The position numbers and the translations under genes were made by a program. The notes beneath the pieces are model-generated. The model made no database searches, had not been told where the DNA came from, and saw only the letters and a list, made by a program, of their open reading frames with translations. Shown here piece by piece: positions 25,701 through 35,290 of a stretch of DNA of 64,000 nucleotides (positions are counted from its first letter, which is position 1; each line of letters opens with the position of its first letter). Source of the DNA: Elusimicrobiota bacterium. GTDB taxonomy: Bacteria > Elusimicrobiota > Elusimicrobia > JACQPE01. The stretch lies in contig JACPAN010000015.1 of assembly GCA_016180815.1 (NCBI GenBank), positions 62,001 through 126,000 of the forward strand, read 5' to 3'.

Positions 25701-28700
25701 CCGAATTGTTCGGGCAGCACAGTCGCCTGATAATCCACCAAGACCCCGCCCGGACCTCCGCCGTTGCCCGGGGAGCCTCCTGTCGGCGGCTCGGGCCCTC
25801 CCGTGAAATACCGGAAGAATTCAAACTCCGCGTCCAGGGTTCCGTCGGGAACCAGGGTCTTGGCTCCATAGGCCACCTGGGGTAGGGCGTCGAAGGCAAA
25901 GGGCGAAGTAGGAAGAGCAGCCTCAAGGCGTAGAACGCCGTCTTCAAAAACGCGCACTAATTGTTCCGCGAGCGAGTTGGGATCAGGCCCCACGCTCAAT
26001 AGGTAAGTCCTGGTTTCTCCGGTACCCGCTCCGATTGGAAACTCGCCGATCGTTGCCGTCTCAGGAGATAATAAATCGCCGTTTGTAAAACGCAGCGTGC
26101 CCTGGCCGGGCTCGATCAATAGCTCCAGGGCCGTGTCTTGATCGCTGATAACCGTCATGCTTAAGGCTGTCTGTTCATTCATGGCCCGGCCCCGCATCTC
26201 CGTGACATAGCCCTGATCAATGTTCAACTCAAAATTTTCCTGGGTATAAAAGGCATGGGCGAAGCCGAAGGTCGTCAATCTTAAACTCCCCGGCGTCAAT
26301 TCCTGGGATACGTTTAAAATAGGAATCGAGGCCAAGAATTGGAAAGGCGGAGCAAAGCCGGTGGGAAGCTCGGCAGTTCCCGCGGCCTGATACTCTACCG
26401 TCCATTGCCCGGTTCCCGGATCGGGACCCGGCCCCGGACCCCCGCCATCAATCAATTTCACCCCGCCGTTGAAGGCCGTCAGCCCGTTAAACACGTTGAC
26501 CGGGTCATTGGCCTGGATGAATAAGGGGGCTGTTCCCGAGAACGTGGGCGGCGTGTTGTCCACCACGATCACCACGCTTTGGGCGGAGGAATGATTGTCC
26601 AGGTTATCCGTGGCGTCAAAAGTCAAAACAAAACGGCCCTCTTCGGAAAAATTCATGGGGAGCATGACAGGCTCGGAGTTACCTTGATCAGCGGGGCATT
26701 CATCTGTGACTGGGTCAGGCTCAGGACAGGGCTCCTGAGCGTTGCCGTTTAACCGCTCCAGCCTGAATACGGTTTCCCTGACCCCTGAGCCTGCGTCCGT
26801 GGACCTAAAATCAATCATGTCCGCGCTGTTTACATAAATCGTCCCGTTTTCCCGGAACACTCCAGAGGGTAGAATAAGTTCCGTGGCAGGCGGGGTATTG
26901 TCTAGGGCGATTTTTATTGTTTGGGTTGACTCTGAGTTGCCCTCGGTATCCTGCGCGTAAAATCTCAAGTCATAGGTCCTGTCTTCAACGCCCAGAAGAT
27001 TAAGGGCCTTGGAAAAAACAGGGGACGTGGATTGGGGATTGAGCACGGCTTCATCAAAAATGGAATCTAAGCCCAAGTTCAAGCGTTCCACCCCGATGCC
27101 CTGGCTGTCCCCTAATTCATTGGCATCGTCTTTGACATCAAAGTTAAGCGTTGTATTAGCCGTTATAAAAACAGGCTCCTGCCCTAATCGCGGCAGTCCG
27201 ATGAATAGCGTTGTCCTTGGCGGTAGAATATCCTTGTGCACGATTTCAAAAGGACCGGAAACAACCGAAGTCGAGTTAAAAACAGAATCCTGCGCTTGCG
27301 CGCTCAGCGTCCAAATCCCGTCATCCAGGCTTAGAAGATCAAGCTCCTGGCCATTAGCCACGGGAGCAAAAGCCGGTCCCGTTGTTTCTCCTTTGTCCTG
27401 CGTTTGAATCAAAGTAGCCGAAGAAATTGGGGCGGGATCAAAATTGTCTTGAACCAGAACGTCGATTTTGGCCTTGTCTCTGGGATGAATGAGCTTGATA
27501 TTGGATACGGGGGATTTTACGGTGATTCTTGGCGGCGTCACATCCACCAGAACAAGAGCGGTTTCATCTTGTCCTTCATTGCCGGACAAGTCCCTTCCCT
27601 TAATAACGACCGGGATCAATCCTTCCTGGATGCCGTTATCGATTAAGAAATTAAAATTCCAGGACAAAGACGCAGGCACATTGCCGTCAACGGCGTTTAA
27701 GTCGCCGATTGTGACCGAAGGCTTGCCCACAAGTCTTTCCGAAGCCAAAAATTCGATGTTTAACGGCTGTCTTTTACTGATGGCTGAGGCGGACAATTGG
27801 ACCTTGCTGTCAAATTCCAGACGCAAAGCCGTTAAAACAGGGCTTTTCTTTCCTTTATCATCCCGGCTTAACGTGCTTTTGAATTTGATTTGCCCTGCCG
27901 ATATTGCCGTCTGGGAAAGCTCGCTAACGGGAAAGAAATTCGTTCCATCATTGGTGAATTCATGAATAATTTGCCCCTCGTTCACAAATTGAATGGGGGT
28001 AAAGCCGGAAAACAAAGCCGATGTCGAAACATTGATGAACGGCGTCTCCAATGTCCCGGCCAAAGCCCCTTCCTGAACGGTTTTAGCGATGCGGAAATAA
28101 TCGATTTCCATTTGTGGAAGGCCCTGCGCGACGAAGGGCTCGACAGCCGCCACGCCGAAGAACCCGCCCGGATGCAAAGAAGCGGATTTAGGCGGCAATT
28201 GCGCCTCAAAAAGCGTTTGATTATCGGCAAAAACTTTGGCTTTCCCGCTATTGACCTCGATTGCATAGGCATGGAAGCTCAACGCATCAGGCATGGGCGC
28301 CGAGGCGATGGGCGCGCCCAGCATATCCGCCTGAATCCTTGCGCCTCCCGCCTGATCGATTAAAAGAATTCCGGCAAAACTTTCGTCCTCAAAGCCGAGG
28401 GCTAAGAGGGAATTCGGGCTCGCTGGCCGTCCTCGTAGTTGCAGTTGATAAGACTCGTTTGAGTTTAACGCGAGGGGAAATTGATACGCAATGCCACCTA
28501 AGTCCGTTTGGACTTGGAGAATATCCTCGCGTATTTTTTCTTCGGTTTCTTCAAGCGTGGGCAAATTCGCGCCTTCCTTGATGCGCGCGAGTCCAACCTC
28601 ATTCGGCAACCGGGCCGCGTCATAAGAGAAAACGGTTTCCTGCCCTGTTGCGCCCCTGGCCGCCCGGAAAAAATCGATTTCCGCGATGCCTTGACCGATG

Positions 28701-31700
28701 GGCGCCAGGCTCTCCACACCGAAACCGGCAAAAGTCAAAGCAGCAGGGTCCGGGGGCAAGGGCGGGTTTGTCCTAAAAGCAAAACCAATGGGCTCGTTAT
28801 TAATAAAAAATGTCATCTCTTCTCCGGTCGCGCCGCCGTTATTTAGGCCATAGGAATTGAATTCCTGAGGATCAAAGCCCCGCTCGCGGATATTCATCAT
28901 TTGCATTTCGACCTGCACATCCTGCGTTCTTTGAATGGAGACATTGCCGTCATGATCGACTCTCAATTGGAAGGAGTTCCTCTCATCGTTGAATTGCATC
29001 AGCAAAGCCGCCCTGTCGACGACGCGCCCCCGCATCTCAATGCCGTAAGGCTCGTCTGAATTAAATCCGGTGTTGACGAAAAGATAAGAGACAAAACCTA
29101 AGGCGCCTTCCACGCCCACGCGCAATGCGCCGGCCATGATTTCCTCAATCACCGGTTGCGCGTTGGAAAGCACGGTTTGCAAAGGCGGATTATTGTGCTG
29201 GGGCAAAACATTGCCTTCATAAACCAGCAATCCCTCCGGGTCTTTGCGGATAACGAAGGATTCAACCTCAAGCCCCACGTTTTTAATATCCGCCGCAATC
29301 GCGTTCCTTGCGCCGAACCCGGTCAAAGTGTCAGCCAAACTTCCTTCAAAAGGCGGCAGAAAGCCGGTAAAAAGAATTTGCCCGTCTATGGAAAGCTTTA
29401 AATCGCCTCCCTGTACGCTTACGCCCCAGGTGTGGAAATTACCCACATCGATTCCTTGGGCCGCATAAAGAATCTGCCCGCCGGACACCAAAGCCAAATG
29501 CCCCGTCTTATCCAAAAACAGCCTGCCCTGGAATTGCCCGTCGAAGAAATTTAATGTCATGACCGACTCCAAATCTCCGATGGGCCGGGCTTTCAATTCC
29601 AAGGTGTATTGTTGGGAGCTGTTGATATTGGGATTTAAGCTGTAGAAAAACCCGCCCTGAGTCCGGGCCGCGGCCCTTAAAAATCGCTGATCGATGACTT
29701 GTTGGGAAACAATTCCTCCAATAGTGTCTTGGCGAAGAGGCATGGTTCTGACGATGGGGCTGAAGTCTTGAGGAATCACCCCGGCTTCGTAGCTGATCAT
29801 GGGTTTGACCGGAGTCTGTTGAGGCAATTGGGGACCGTCCGTAAAATAACGGAAGTAGTCGATTTCCACATTGCTGGAATTCGCCCCTGCGCCGAAAGGA
29901 TCGCCCGCCCCAAATTCCGCGAAGGGCATGAAGGGCAACTCATGGGCCGGGATATGAGGCGGCAGAAACTCGCGCACATCCTGCTCAACAATCGTTGTTT
30001 CATCCGCCAGAACCTTGACCAGAAAATCCTTGACCGCAATGCGGTAATCATGGAATTCCATGGGCTCGTTAATATCGAACTCCTGCTGGAACCATCCGCT
30101 GCCGAAGGCAAGCTCCTCAGGGTTGTCCCCGACAGTCAATCGCCCTTGCCCGGCGCCGCTAATCGTCAAAAGAATCCCGTAGCGGTTGTTGAATCCGCCC
30201 ATTCTTAGAGCCGAGTCCTCGTCAACGGGCCTGGCCCTCATCTCAAGGACATAGCCCTTATCCGAAGAAATCCTCAAATTGGGCTGCTCGTAAATCAAAG
30301 CCTCCCCTTGAAATGCGCTAATTTTGAGCAAACCCTCTTCGACGCTTCGCTCAAAAGCAGGGGCAAAGAGAGGAGAAATCCTAAACCTTGGCGTGTTTTC
30401 TTCAGGCAGAACGTCCCCCGTATATTCCACGCTCCAGGGGGAAAGCAAAGAAGGGTCAACCTCTCCTTGCCCCGCCAATCTTACCGAGGCGTGGGCGATT
30501 TCCAAATCCGTCAGCGTGTTCAAGGGGTCGGCGGCCCGGACATAAAGCGTGTCCGAGAATGAAGGAGGGGTGTTGTCGATGATTATGGTCGCCGCATGGC
30601 CTGCCTCCGCGTTATCGACATGGTCCACGGATTTAAAAACAAGAATGAATTCGCCTTCGGAGGGGAAAATCAACGGCTCTTGAGGATTGAAAACCTGGAA
30701 TTCCCCGCCGTTGACGCTGTACAGAGTATGTTTAACGCCGGCCAAATTGTCTTGGGTTTCAAAACTAAAGGAATCGTTGCTCGTTGCGTAATAAACGTTG
30801 TTTTCTTTGAAGAGTTCTCTTGATGCTTTGAGTGTTGTTTGCGGAGGGGTTTGATCTAAGGCGAGGATTGCCGTCTGCTGTTCTTCCTGGTTGCCGGAGA
30901 AGTCTGTGGCAGAGTAGCCGATGGTATGAGGACCATCCCCGGCCCCTAAAAGGGTCACCGTGGTGATGAAGGGCTTATCTGGCGGGTCTTTGTTGGAAAA
31001 GATATGAGTAAAAAGTCCGTCAATGGTTACAGTTAGACTGGCCACGCCCACGCCTAAACCGTCCCCCGGAGAAAGAAGCCCGTCGTTTGAAGTCAATTCC
31101 AAAGGCGTGTCCGGGCCGATGATTAAAGGCTCGGCAATGATCTGAGGCGTGCCCACCCGCAGTACGGTCCTGGGCGGCACCCGATCCTCCCCCCGTTTAA
31201 TGGCCACGATAAAGGTGCCCAAGGAGGATGTAGTGCCGATCACCACGTTTAACGATGTATCTAATTGGGTGGTGATGTCGATCAATGAGCCGATTTGATA
31301 TAGACGAACGTTTGCCTCATCTTCCGGATTCAACCCCGCATCGTCATAGGGTATACGCAATGCCACATTACCCTGCGTATTGGCCAAAGAAATGACTCCA
31401 AATTGAGGAACAACCGTCTGCACCGCCTCCTCCGGCGGCAGAACGTCTTCGCTTTCTAAGAAAGCATAGATGTGTCCTGGATGAGAAACTTGGTCAAAGG
31501 CAAGCTCGGCGTTGTTAATTCCAAGTTGAACAGAAATGTTATTGCCTCGGCGCAAAACTTGAGTTCCGGGTATCTCGTTCTCCAGAACCATCGCCCGAAG
31601 GATTCCTTGCGGACGAGTTGGGTCAAAAGCAACGGGAAAAACCCCAGCCGAACTATAAACATAAGCTGGTTCTCCGGTATCTGTCTCCAACCAACAAAGC

Positions 31701-34030
31701 CCCAAAGACCTCGGAGTGGAAAATTGATTGTGATCAATAAACCTGTACGAAAGGGTTGGGGAGCCATCTAAAGGTATCGAATTGCCTTGAGGGACAATAT
31801 TGATGGTTTCAATTCTATCGGCGCAGGGAACAAGAAAAGGATCTGGAAATTCGGGAATGTTGGCCTGAGGAAAGACCGGACTTATTTTAGGCTCAAGACT
31901 TTCATTTTGATTCGATTGAAAAGCGGGATGACAGATCAAATTGTTGGAATCCGAACCTAGGCAGAATTCCCGTGTTTGGGAAAAGACAGTGCCGGCTACC
32001 GTAAGATCATTAAAGCAGGGGCTTGTACTGGGGTTGCAAATATGAGGTGAAATAGTACGGCTGAAAATACCCGCAGGGACGACAACACGATGCGGGCTGC
32101 CGCTTAGAATCCGTCTATTCCAATTAATTTTTAGTTCCAATGGGACTATGGTTTCGCCGAGAAGACCCAACATTCCTGAAAAATTTAATTCAGCGACTTC
32201 ACTGATAGTTTTGACAACCACACCTCCTTCGACCACTTCAGATTCAGTGCCGGGGATATGAGGAGCTTCAATCGGAAATTCTTCAATGCGCCAACGAAGC
32301 TGAGCTTGCTCCGGTGAAAGCAACCCTCTGTGAACCAGCCGGGAAACTCCCCGACTCCAAATTTTAAAATTAGCCAAATTGATCTGAAACTCGCTGGGTG
32401 ACGAATCCGAGCCATCTTGGGTCGAAGAATTGCCCGCTCGGTCAATGGCGACGATACTATAGCTGCCATCCGGCAAAGACCCGATGTTAAAAGGCGCATT
32501 GACTAAATTTTCTCCAGAAAAACTTATTTCATTGATGACGTTCTCTGATGAATCTTGTAGTTTAACCGACGCTATGCCGCTGCCTTCATCCGTTGCTTCA
32601 ACGGCCAATGAAGGATCGTCAAAAGTGGCCGCCAACTTTGGGCCCGAGATGTCCAATATGAATGAAAAATTTTTGATATTTCCCGATTTATCTTTAGCCT
32701 CTACGCGATAGGTCCCATCCGGCAGACCGGACAAAGAGAACTCCGTGCTTTGAGGAGTGGTTTCTCCGCCAAGGAATCTTGACTGAGAAATTTCCGAACC
32801 GTCAGGACCGAACAGTTTGATTGACTCCAAACCGCTTTTAGGGTCCTCGGCCTGAGCCAAAAGCTTGGACGTATTGGTAAATTGGCCTTCAGGCAAGGAT
32901 ATTTCGGTGTCGGCAACGATAAGGTCTAAAGTCGGCGGGGTCCCATCAATCTCAAATCTGGTCTCTTGGCAGTTGGTTTGGTTGCGGATGTTCGTCCAAC
33001 AGGCGATGAGCCGGTGTTCGCCGTCATGAAGACCCTCCGGCATCCAGTCGGTAAAAACAAAGTCTTCGCGGCCGACTCCCCTCGGTAGCACTCCATTGCT
33101 GCTGCCGTCTGCATAAACCGGCGGGTCTCGGTCCCGGCAGCCCGGAAGATCATCCGGGCATCCGCTGGTTTCGATATCGGTATGTAATGGGTCATGGAAG
33201 CTGGTTAATCCTCCATAAGCCCAGGTTCGAACATGCCCGGTGATTGAAATGTTATCCACGAAAATATCCAACGAGTCTAAGTTGGTCCCGATTTGAGAAT
33301 CCAGCCGGACTTTTAAAAATGTGCTTGCAGAATTATGGACATTGACTAGAAAACCGTTGGTCCGGACGCGTCCCAATTGGTCGATAAATTGAACGGTGAA
33401 ATTGCTGGCGGTATGATTGATATGGGTTAGAGGATTTTCGCTGACGCCGAGCCCAAGATCAATGTGCATGTGCGCGGGAAAGCCACCGGATGTGCCGGCG
33501 GGGCCGACGGGGGAACGCGCACGACTTGTGGTGCGCAAATTTTCCCCTTGTGCATTTAGAACAGGGGTTCCATTTATTAAAACGAGCTGGTTATCTGCGT
33601 TTTCCGCAGACAATGCATAATCTGCCACCGTCCGATTTGTACCTTGCAGCCAGCGCACGATACACAAATTTTCCTCATCGGTTCTTGTCAGGGTAAATTC
33701 TCCTGAGTCTATAGGTAGGGAAGCATTGTTGAACATATGAAGATAGCGAAAAAAATGGTTGTTATCGGTGAGTAAGCTTAAGATAAGAATACCATCGTTG
33801 GCGTAATTCAGTGAGGTTATCCGTCCTGCTTCTAAGAGTGGAAGTGATACGCCCTCTGCCGTTCCGTAATCAATACCTTTATGGAAATCCGGAGATGGTA
33901 ATAGTCGCGGCCCAAAATCCGAAGTAACGGTGAAGCCGGGATCCACGGCTGTAATATGAGCATGGGCTATATTGGTGACAGTAAAAAAGCATCCCGCCAA
34001 AATAGCTTCGAGCGCAGCATACTTCAACAT
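22700..34030 (-). CDS. Giant secreted protein: M23 peptidase, Ig-like and lectin-like repeats, sorting domain
   Basis: About 3,776 residues, exported by a signal peptide (1-25). Residues 30-260 are an M23/LytM peptidase domain with H51-x3-D55, H99 in RYLHM and H188-x-H190, a complete zinc/catalytic set. Then come Ig/OmpL47-like modules marked by TPP or PPRT segments (near 954, 1064, 1157, 2169, 2269, 2381, 2496, 3147, 3254, 3351) and jellyroll modules ending in EIDYFR-like strands (1200-2130 and 2560-3000). A bactofilin/DUF7305-like solenoid spans about 3450-3665. The last 75 residues resemble a type IX sorting domain (IYAYPNPAIGG, ILIYSISGELV). It is coupled to genes on both sides. Start is ATG at 34030 or the GTG just before. 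Confidence 0.85.
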   Translation of the reverse strand: MLKYAALEAILAGCFFTVTNIAHAHITAVDPGFTVTSDFGPRLLPSPDFHKGIDYGTAEGVSLPLLEAGRITSLNYANDGILILSLLTDNNHFFRYLHMFNNASLPIDSGEFTLTRTDEENLCIVRWLQGTNRTVADYALSAENADNQLVLINGTPVLNAQGENLRTTSRARSPVGPAGTSGGFPAHMHIDLGLGVSENPLTHINHTASNFTVQFIDQLGRVRTNGFLVNVHNSASTFLKVRLDSQIGTNLDSLDIFVDNISITGHVRTWAYGGLTSFHDPLHTDIETSGCPDDLPGCRDRDPPVYADGSSNGVLPRGVGREDFVFTDWMPEGLHDGEHRLIACWTNIRNQTNCQETRFEIDGTPPTLDLIVADTEISLPEGQFTNTSKLLAQAEDPKSGLESIKLFGPDGSEISQSRFLGGETTPQSTEFSLSGLPDGTYRVEAKDKSGNIKNFSFILDISGPKLAATFDDPSLAVEATDEGSGIASVKLQDSSENVINEISFSGENLVNAPFNIGSLPDGSYSIVAIDRAGNSSTQDGSDSSPSEFQINLANFKIWSRGVSRLVHRGLLSPEQAQLRWRIEEFPIEAPHIPGTESEVVEGGVVVKTISEVAELNFSGMLGLLGETIVPLELKINWNRRILSGSPHRVVVPAGIFSRTISPHICNPSTSPCFNDLTVAGTVFSQTREFCLGSDSNNLICHPAFQSNQNESLEPKISPVFPQANIPEFPDPFLVPCADRIETINIVPQGNSIPLDGSPTLSYRFIDHNQFSTPRSLGLCWLETDTGEPAYVYSSAGVFPVAFDPTRPQGILRAMVLENEIPGTQVLRRGNNISVQLGINNAELAFDQVSHPGHIYAFLESEDVLPPEEAVQTVVPQFGVISLANTQGNVALRIPYDDAGLNPEDEANVRLYQIGSLIDITTQLDTSLNVVIGTTSSLGTFIVAIKRGEDRVPPRTVLRVGTPQIIAEPLIIGPDTPLELTSNDGLLSPGDGLGVGVASLTVTIDGLFTHIFSNKDPPDKPFITTVTLLGAGDGPHTIGYSATDFSGNQEEQQTAILALDQTPPQTTLKASRELFKENNVYYATSNDSFSFETQDNLAGVKHTLYSVNGGEFQVFNPQEPLIFPSEGEFILVFKSVDHVDNAEAGHAATIIIDNTPPSFSDTLYVRAADPLNTLTDLEIAHASVRLAGQGEVDPSLLSPWSVEYTGDVLPEENTPRFRISPLFAPAFERSVEEGLLKISAFQGEALIYEQPNLRISSDKGYVLEMRARPVDEDSALRMGGFNNRYGILLTISGAGQGRLTVGDNPEELAFGSGWFQQEFDINEPMEFHDYRIAVKDFLVKVLADETTIVEQDVREFLPPHIPAHELPFMPFAEFGAGDPFGAGANSSNVEIDYFRYFTDGPQLPQQTPVKPMISYEAGVIPQDFSPIVRTMPLRQDTIGGIVSQQVIDQRFLRAAARTQGGFFYSLNPNINSSQQYTLELKARPIGDLESVMTLNFFDGQFQGRLFLDKTGHLALVSGGQILYAAQGIDVGNFHTWGVSVQGGDLKLSIDGQILFTGFLPPFEGSLADTLTGFGARNAIAADIKNVGLEVESFVIRKDPEGLLVYEGNVLPQHNNPPLQTVLSNAQPVIEEIMAGALRVGVEGALGFVSYLFVNTGFNSDEPYGIEMRGRVVDRAALLMQFNDERNSFQLRVDHDGNVSIQRTQDVQVEMQMMNIRERGFDPQEFNSYGLNNGGATGEEMTFFINNEPIGFAFRTNPPLPPDPAALTFAGFGVESLAPIGQGIAEIDFFRAARGATGQETVFSYDAARLPNEVGLARIKEGANLPTLEETEEKIREDILQVQTDLGGIAYQFPLALNSNESYQLQLRGRPASPNSLLALGFEDESFAGILLIDQAGGARIQADMLGAPIASAPMPDALSFHAYAIEVNSGKAKVFADNQTLFEAQLPPKSASLHPGGFFGVAAVEPFVAQGLPQMEIDYFRIAKTVQEGALAGTLETPFINVSTSALFSGFTPIQFVNEGQIIHEFTNDGTNFFPVSELSQTAISAGQIKFKSTLSRDDKGKKSPVLTALRLEFDSKVQLSASAISKRQPLNIEFLASERLVGKPSVTIGDLNAVDGNVPASLSWNFNFLIDNGIQEGLIPVVIKGRDLSGNEGQDETALVLVDVTPPRITVKSPVSNIKLIHPRDKAKIDVLVQDNFDPAPISSATLIQTQDKGETTGPAFAPVANGQELDLLSLDDGIWTLSAQAQDSVFNSTSVVSGPFEIVHKDILPPRTTLFIGLPRLGQEPVFITANTTLNFDVKDDANELGDSQGIGVERLNLGLDSIFDEAVLNPQSTSPVFSKALNLLGVEDRTYDLRFYAQDTEGNSESTQTIKIALDNTPPATELILPSGVFRENGTIYVNSADMIDFRSTDAGSGVRETVFRLERLNGNAQEPCPEPDPVTDECPADQGNSEPVMLPMNFSEEGRFVLTFDATDNLDNHSSAQSVVIVVDNTPPTFSGTAPLFIQANDPVNVFNGLTAFNGGVKLIDGGGPGPGPDPGTGQWTVEYQAAGTAELPTGFAPPFQFLASIPILNVSQELTPGSLRLTTFGFAHAFYTQENFELNIDQGYVTEMRGRAMNEQTALSMTVISDQDTALELLIEPGQGTLRFTNGDLLSPETATIGEFPIGAGTGETRTYLLSVGPDPNSLAEQLVRVFEDGVLRLEAALPTSPFAFDALPQVAYGAKTLVPDGTLDAEFEFFRYFTGGPEPPTGGSPGNGGGPGGVLVDYQATVLPEQFGPFVQKRINRFFTQPPSEQIVTEGATMQSFLKLSSPDDGDINYLFMQELSASQEYRLELRAALKTSDSRLLIFMQDDQFGGVLEIDTAAGLARLFNNSREQVLGRRDIDLPPAQTFDFLDYLVTVSQGNVRLSVNGNEILTGQLTFGDPDLRGAGFGLEARSFEPVPIGLDVRSFRILSGPSGNGGGGSQEGTLLGTVETPFISLPELSKINHFQVTQNLAQGSIQHEFTSDGQNFFPIDLLSSADITHRQIKFRSTLSRATTEQASPVLEFLSLDLIRIVDVSSPSVAGPLSTATIRFIASERLLGEPVVKAGNSQAFDKNEPPSFSWTFKLSAAQDALEGEQTIVISGKDLSRNQGEDQTEKILIDRTPPVVTVSSPAGGERFVASQGSITINASVSDNFDPAPDILRLELVQRQNTGTTRGPTRLIVHQGQVIDPLSIDDGLWVLEVEAKDWVNNSTITVSGVFEVIHDLLAPRTSLVAGEPKFGDNPVFVTKDTSLGFSAIDDLVEVGDGIGLGVARTEFSVDQSSFAVFSATFAISAEGFHEVKFFSVDVVGNQETIKTVQIAVDNTPPTTELSLGEGAFSAFGRTVITPNTLITLSAVDPKVNGVSSDVSQTEFAVDDDAFQVYSAAFTLPAQGEHAVKYRSRDNLGNLETARTLALSVTPLRETAMIAAGTATITASGTADIVGKIVSNGAYNASGNVRLTGSVMAPAIELKGNSVIIGTQTIASDSVHASPIDLASIKADLAQTNDNGLIPSQFLSPDGALVVSKGAILTLDAGSYLFSGMSIDSQAALISSGPVRIFLTGPLVITGAGSMNASGRAADLVVFSDFDRTHEFAGGSRAAVILYAPNSSVKATGNSSITGNLFAKDIVIQGASLFVQADGLSGQIPAQTQDGEKQKGGAKTAAALDTPQALGPDPKFQLGEIYAYPNPAIGGAKPTLHIETGLADSARILIYSISGELVKEESLSGLPQIIYLVEAKKGSEVLRAKGKIYVVR

Positions 34031-34033
34031 CAC

Positions 34034-35050
34034 TTATTCCTCTTTCTCTTCGTTTGTTTCTTTAAGTACATGTTGGCCAGGTCTCCATATATATTTTCTA
34101 AACCGATCGCGATGCACTTCCCTCTCTTCTCCCTTGAAGAAGCGTACGCGATGTTTGGTCTTGCCTTGGCCCATCAATTTCCATCCCACTATAACGCCAT
34201 CATCGTCAATCTCGCGAAGAGACGCGGTTTTTTCCCCCCAATCAATTCCGTAGACTTCGCCTCTGATTAGGTGTATAGCTTTAAGCCAATCTTTCCAAAC
34301 ATCTTTCTCAATAATAGGAGGACCAGGTTGCTGAAAAACTAGCCATTTTCCAGTAGGGGAAATCAGAAGGGTGCCACCCCACGATCCCTTCGACGATGTG
34401 GTTGAGAACATAATCTCGCAGCGATCGTTCAATACATAAAGATAACTGTCGGTCAGAGAATGATCATTTTCAAGTTGATCTAGGGACTTGAGTTTTGGGA
34501 CGTCGTGATACACCTCAAAGGAAACTGGGTCAAAACCTCCGTCTTGTGCCACCAACGCTTTCCCATTCGCAGATAAGCGAATAGGGACCACCCTCGTTTG
34601 AAGTTCGCATGATAAAGTTCCATCGGCTCTATACCAAGATAGATGTACGGCGCTGGAGAAACGAATTTTATACGGATTACGTTCATCTTGATCCCGGAGC
34701 CATTCGTAAATGACCACATGGGATTGATCTTTACTCACGAGCGCATGGACCAATTTATGCACACGGTGCTCTTCCTCAATGAATTCCCCAGGACCAAAAG
34801 AGAGCCGTTTTAATTCATTGCCTTTGGAACTTCGGAAGACCACCCCGCTGATTTGTTTCTCACCGCGTGGATGAAAGAACTGTTTTTTCGCAAAAATGAC
34901 CTCTATTGGGGGCCGTTCTGCTGTTTGCTGCGTCGTGTCGGTGCTTACTGCGAAGGCCGCGATAGGTGCGGTTGCCAAAAAACAGGCAATTAAAATAAAC
35001 GAATCTATCAAGTTTGATTTTTCCCGAACCTTAAAATTTTTGATGTTCAT
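34034..35050 (-). CDS. Secreted protein of unknown function, first gene of the riboswitch operon
   Basis: A signal-peptide-like segment lies at about residues 15-36 (SFILIACFLATAPIAAFA). The mature 300 residues are beta-rich with spaced motifs such as HVVIYEWLRDQ, LLISPTGKWLVFQQ and GVIVGWKLMG, reminiscent of beta-propeller blades; I cannot name a family. ATG at 35050 has a GGAGG Shine-Dalgarno about 10 nt upstream and is favoured over GTG at 35056. The stop is adjacent to the giant gene's start, so it is co-translated with it. Confidence 0.65.
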   Translation of the reverse strand: MNIKNFKVREKSNLIDSFILIACFLATAPIAAFAVSTDTTQQTAERPPIEVIFAKKQFFHPRGEKQISGVVFRSSKGNELKRLSFGPGEFIEEEHRVHKLVHALVSKDQSHVVIYEWLRDQDERNPYKIRFSSAVHLSWYRADGTLSCELQTRVVPIRLSANGKALVAQDGGFDPVSFEVYHDVPKLKSLDQLENDHSLTDSYLYVLNDRCEIMFSTTSSKGSWGGTLLISPTGKWLVFQQPGPPIIEKDVWKDWLKAIHLIRGEVYGIDWGEKTASLREIDDDGVIVGWKLMGQGKTKHRVRFFKGEEREVHRDRFRKYIWRPGQHVLKETNEEKEE

Positions 35051-35198
35051 TGACACCTTTCCTCCATACGATATTTCAGATTTATGCTGATATTAGCAGT
35101 CCAATGGAGATAGGTGGTAGGAATGAAACAAATCGGTACTAAATGCGAACGTCTAATCTTCCAACACATATGCACTCTTCCCCTCTCTTTTTACGCAC

Positions 35199-35290
35199 TC
35201 AAAAGCAAAAGCCGGGCTGCCTGAAAATAAAGACAACGGCGCGTTCCCAAAAAACGCGCGTTCATCTTTATTGTCTTTCGGCAGCCCGGC
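35199..35290 (-). terminator. Riboswitch-controlled intrinsic terminator
   Basis: On the minus strand GCCGGGCTGCC (35290-35280), the 3' part of the aptamer, is complementary to GGCAGCCCGGC (35221-35211), followed by TTTTGCTTTT. The inner part also pairs (AAGACAA/TTGTCTT and AACGCG/CGCGTT). Aptamer and terminator therefore compete for the same strand. Ligand binding should block the terminator, giving an ON switch. Confidence 0.75.
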
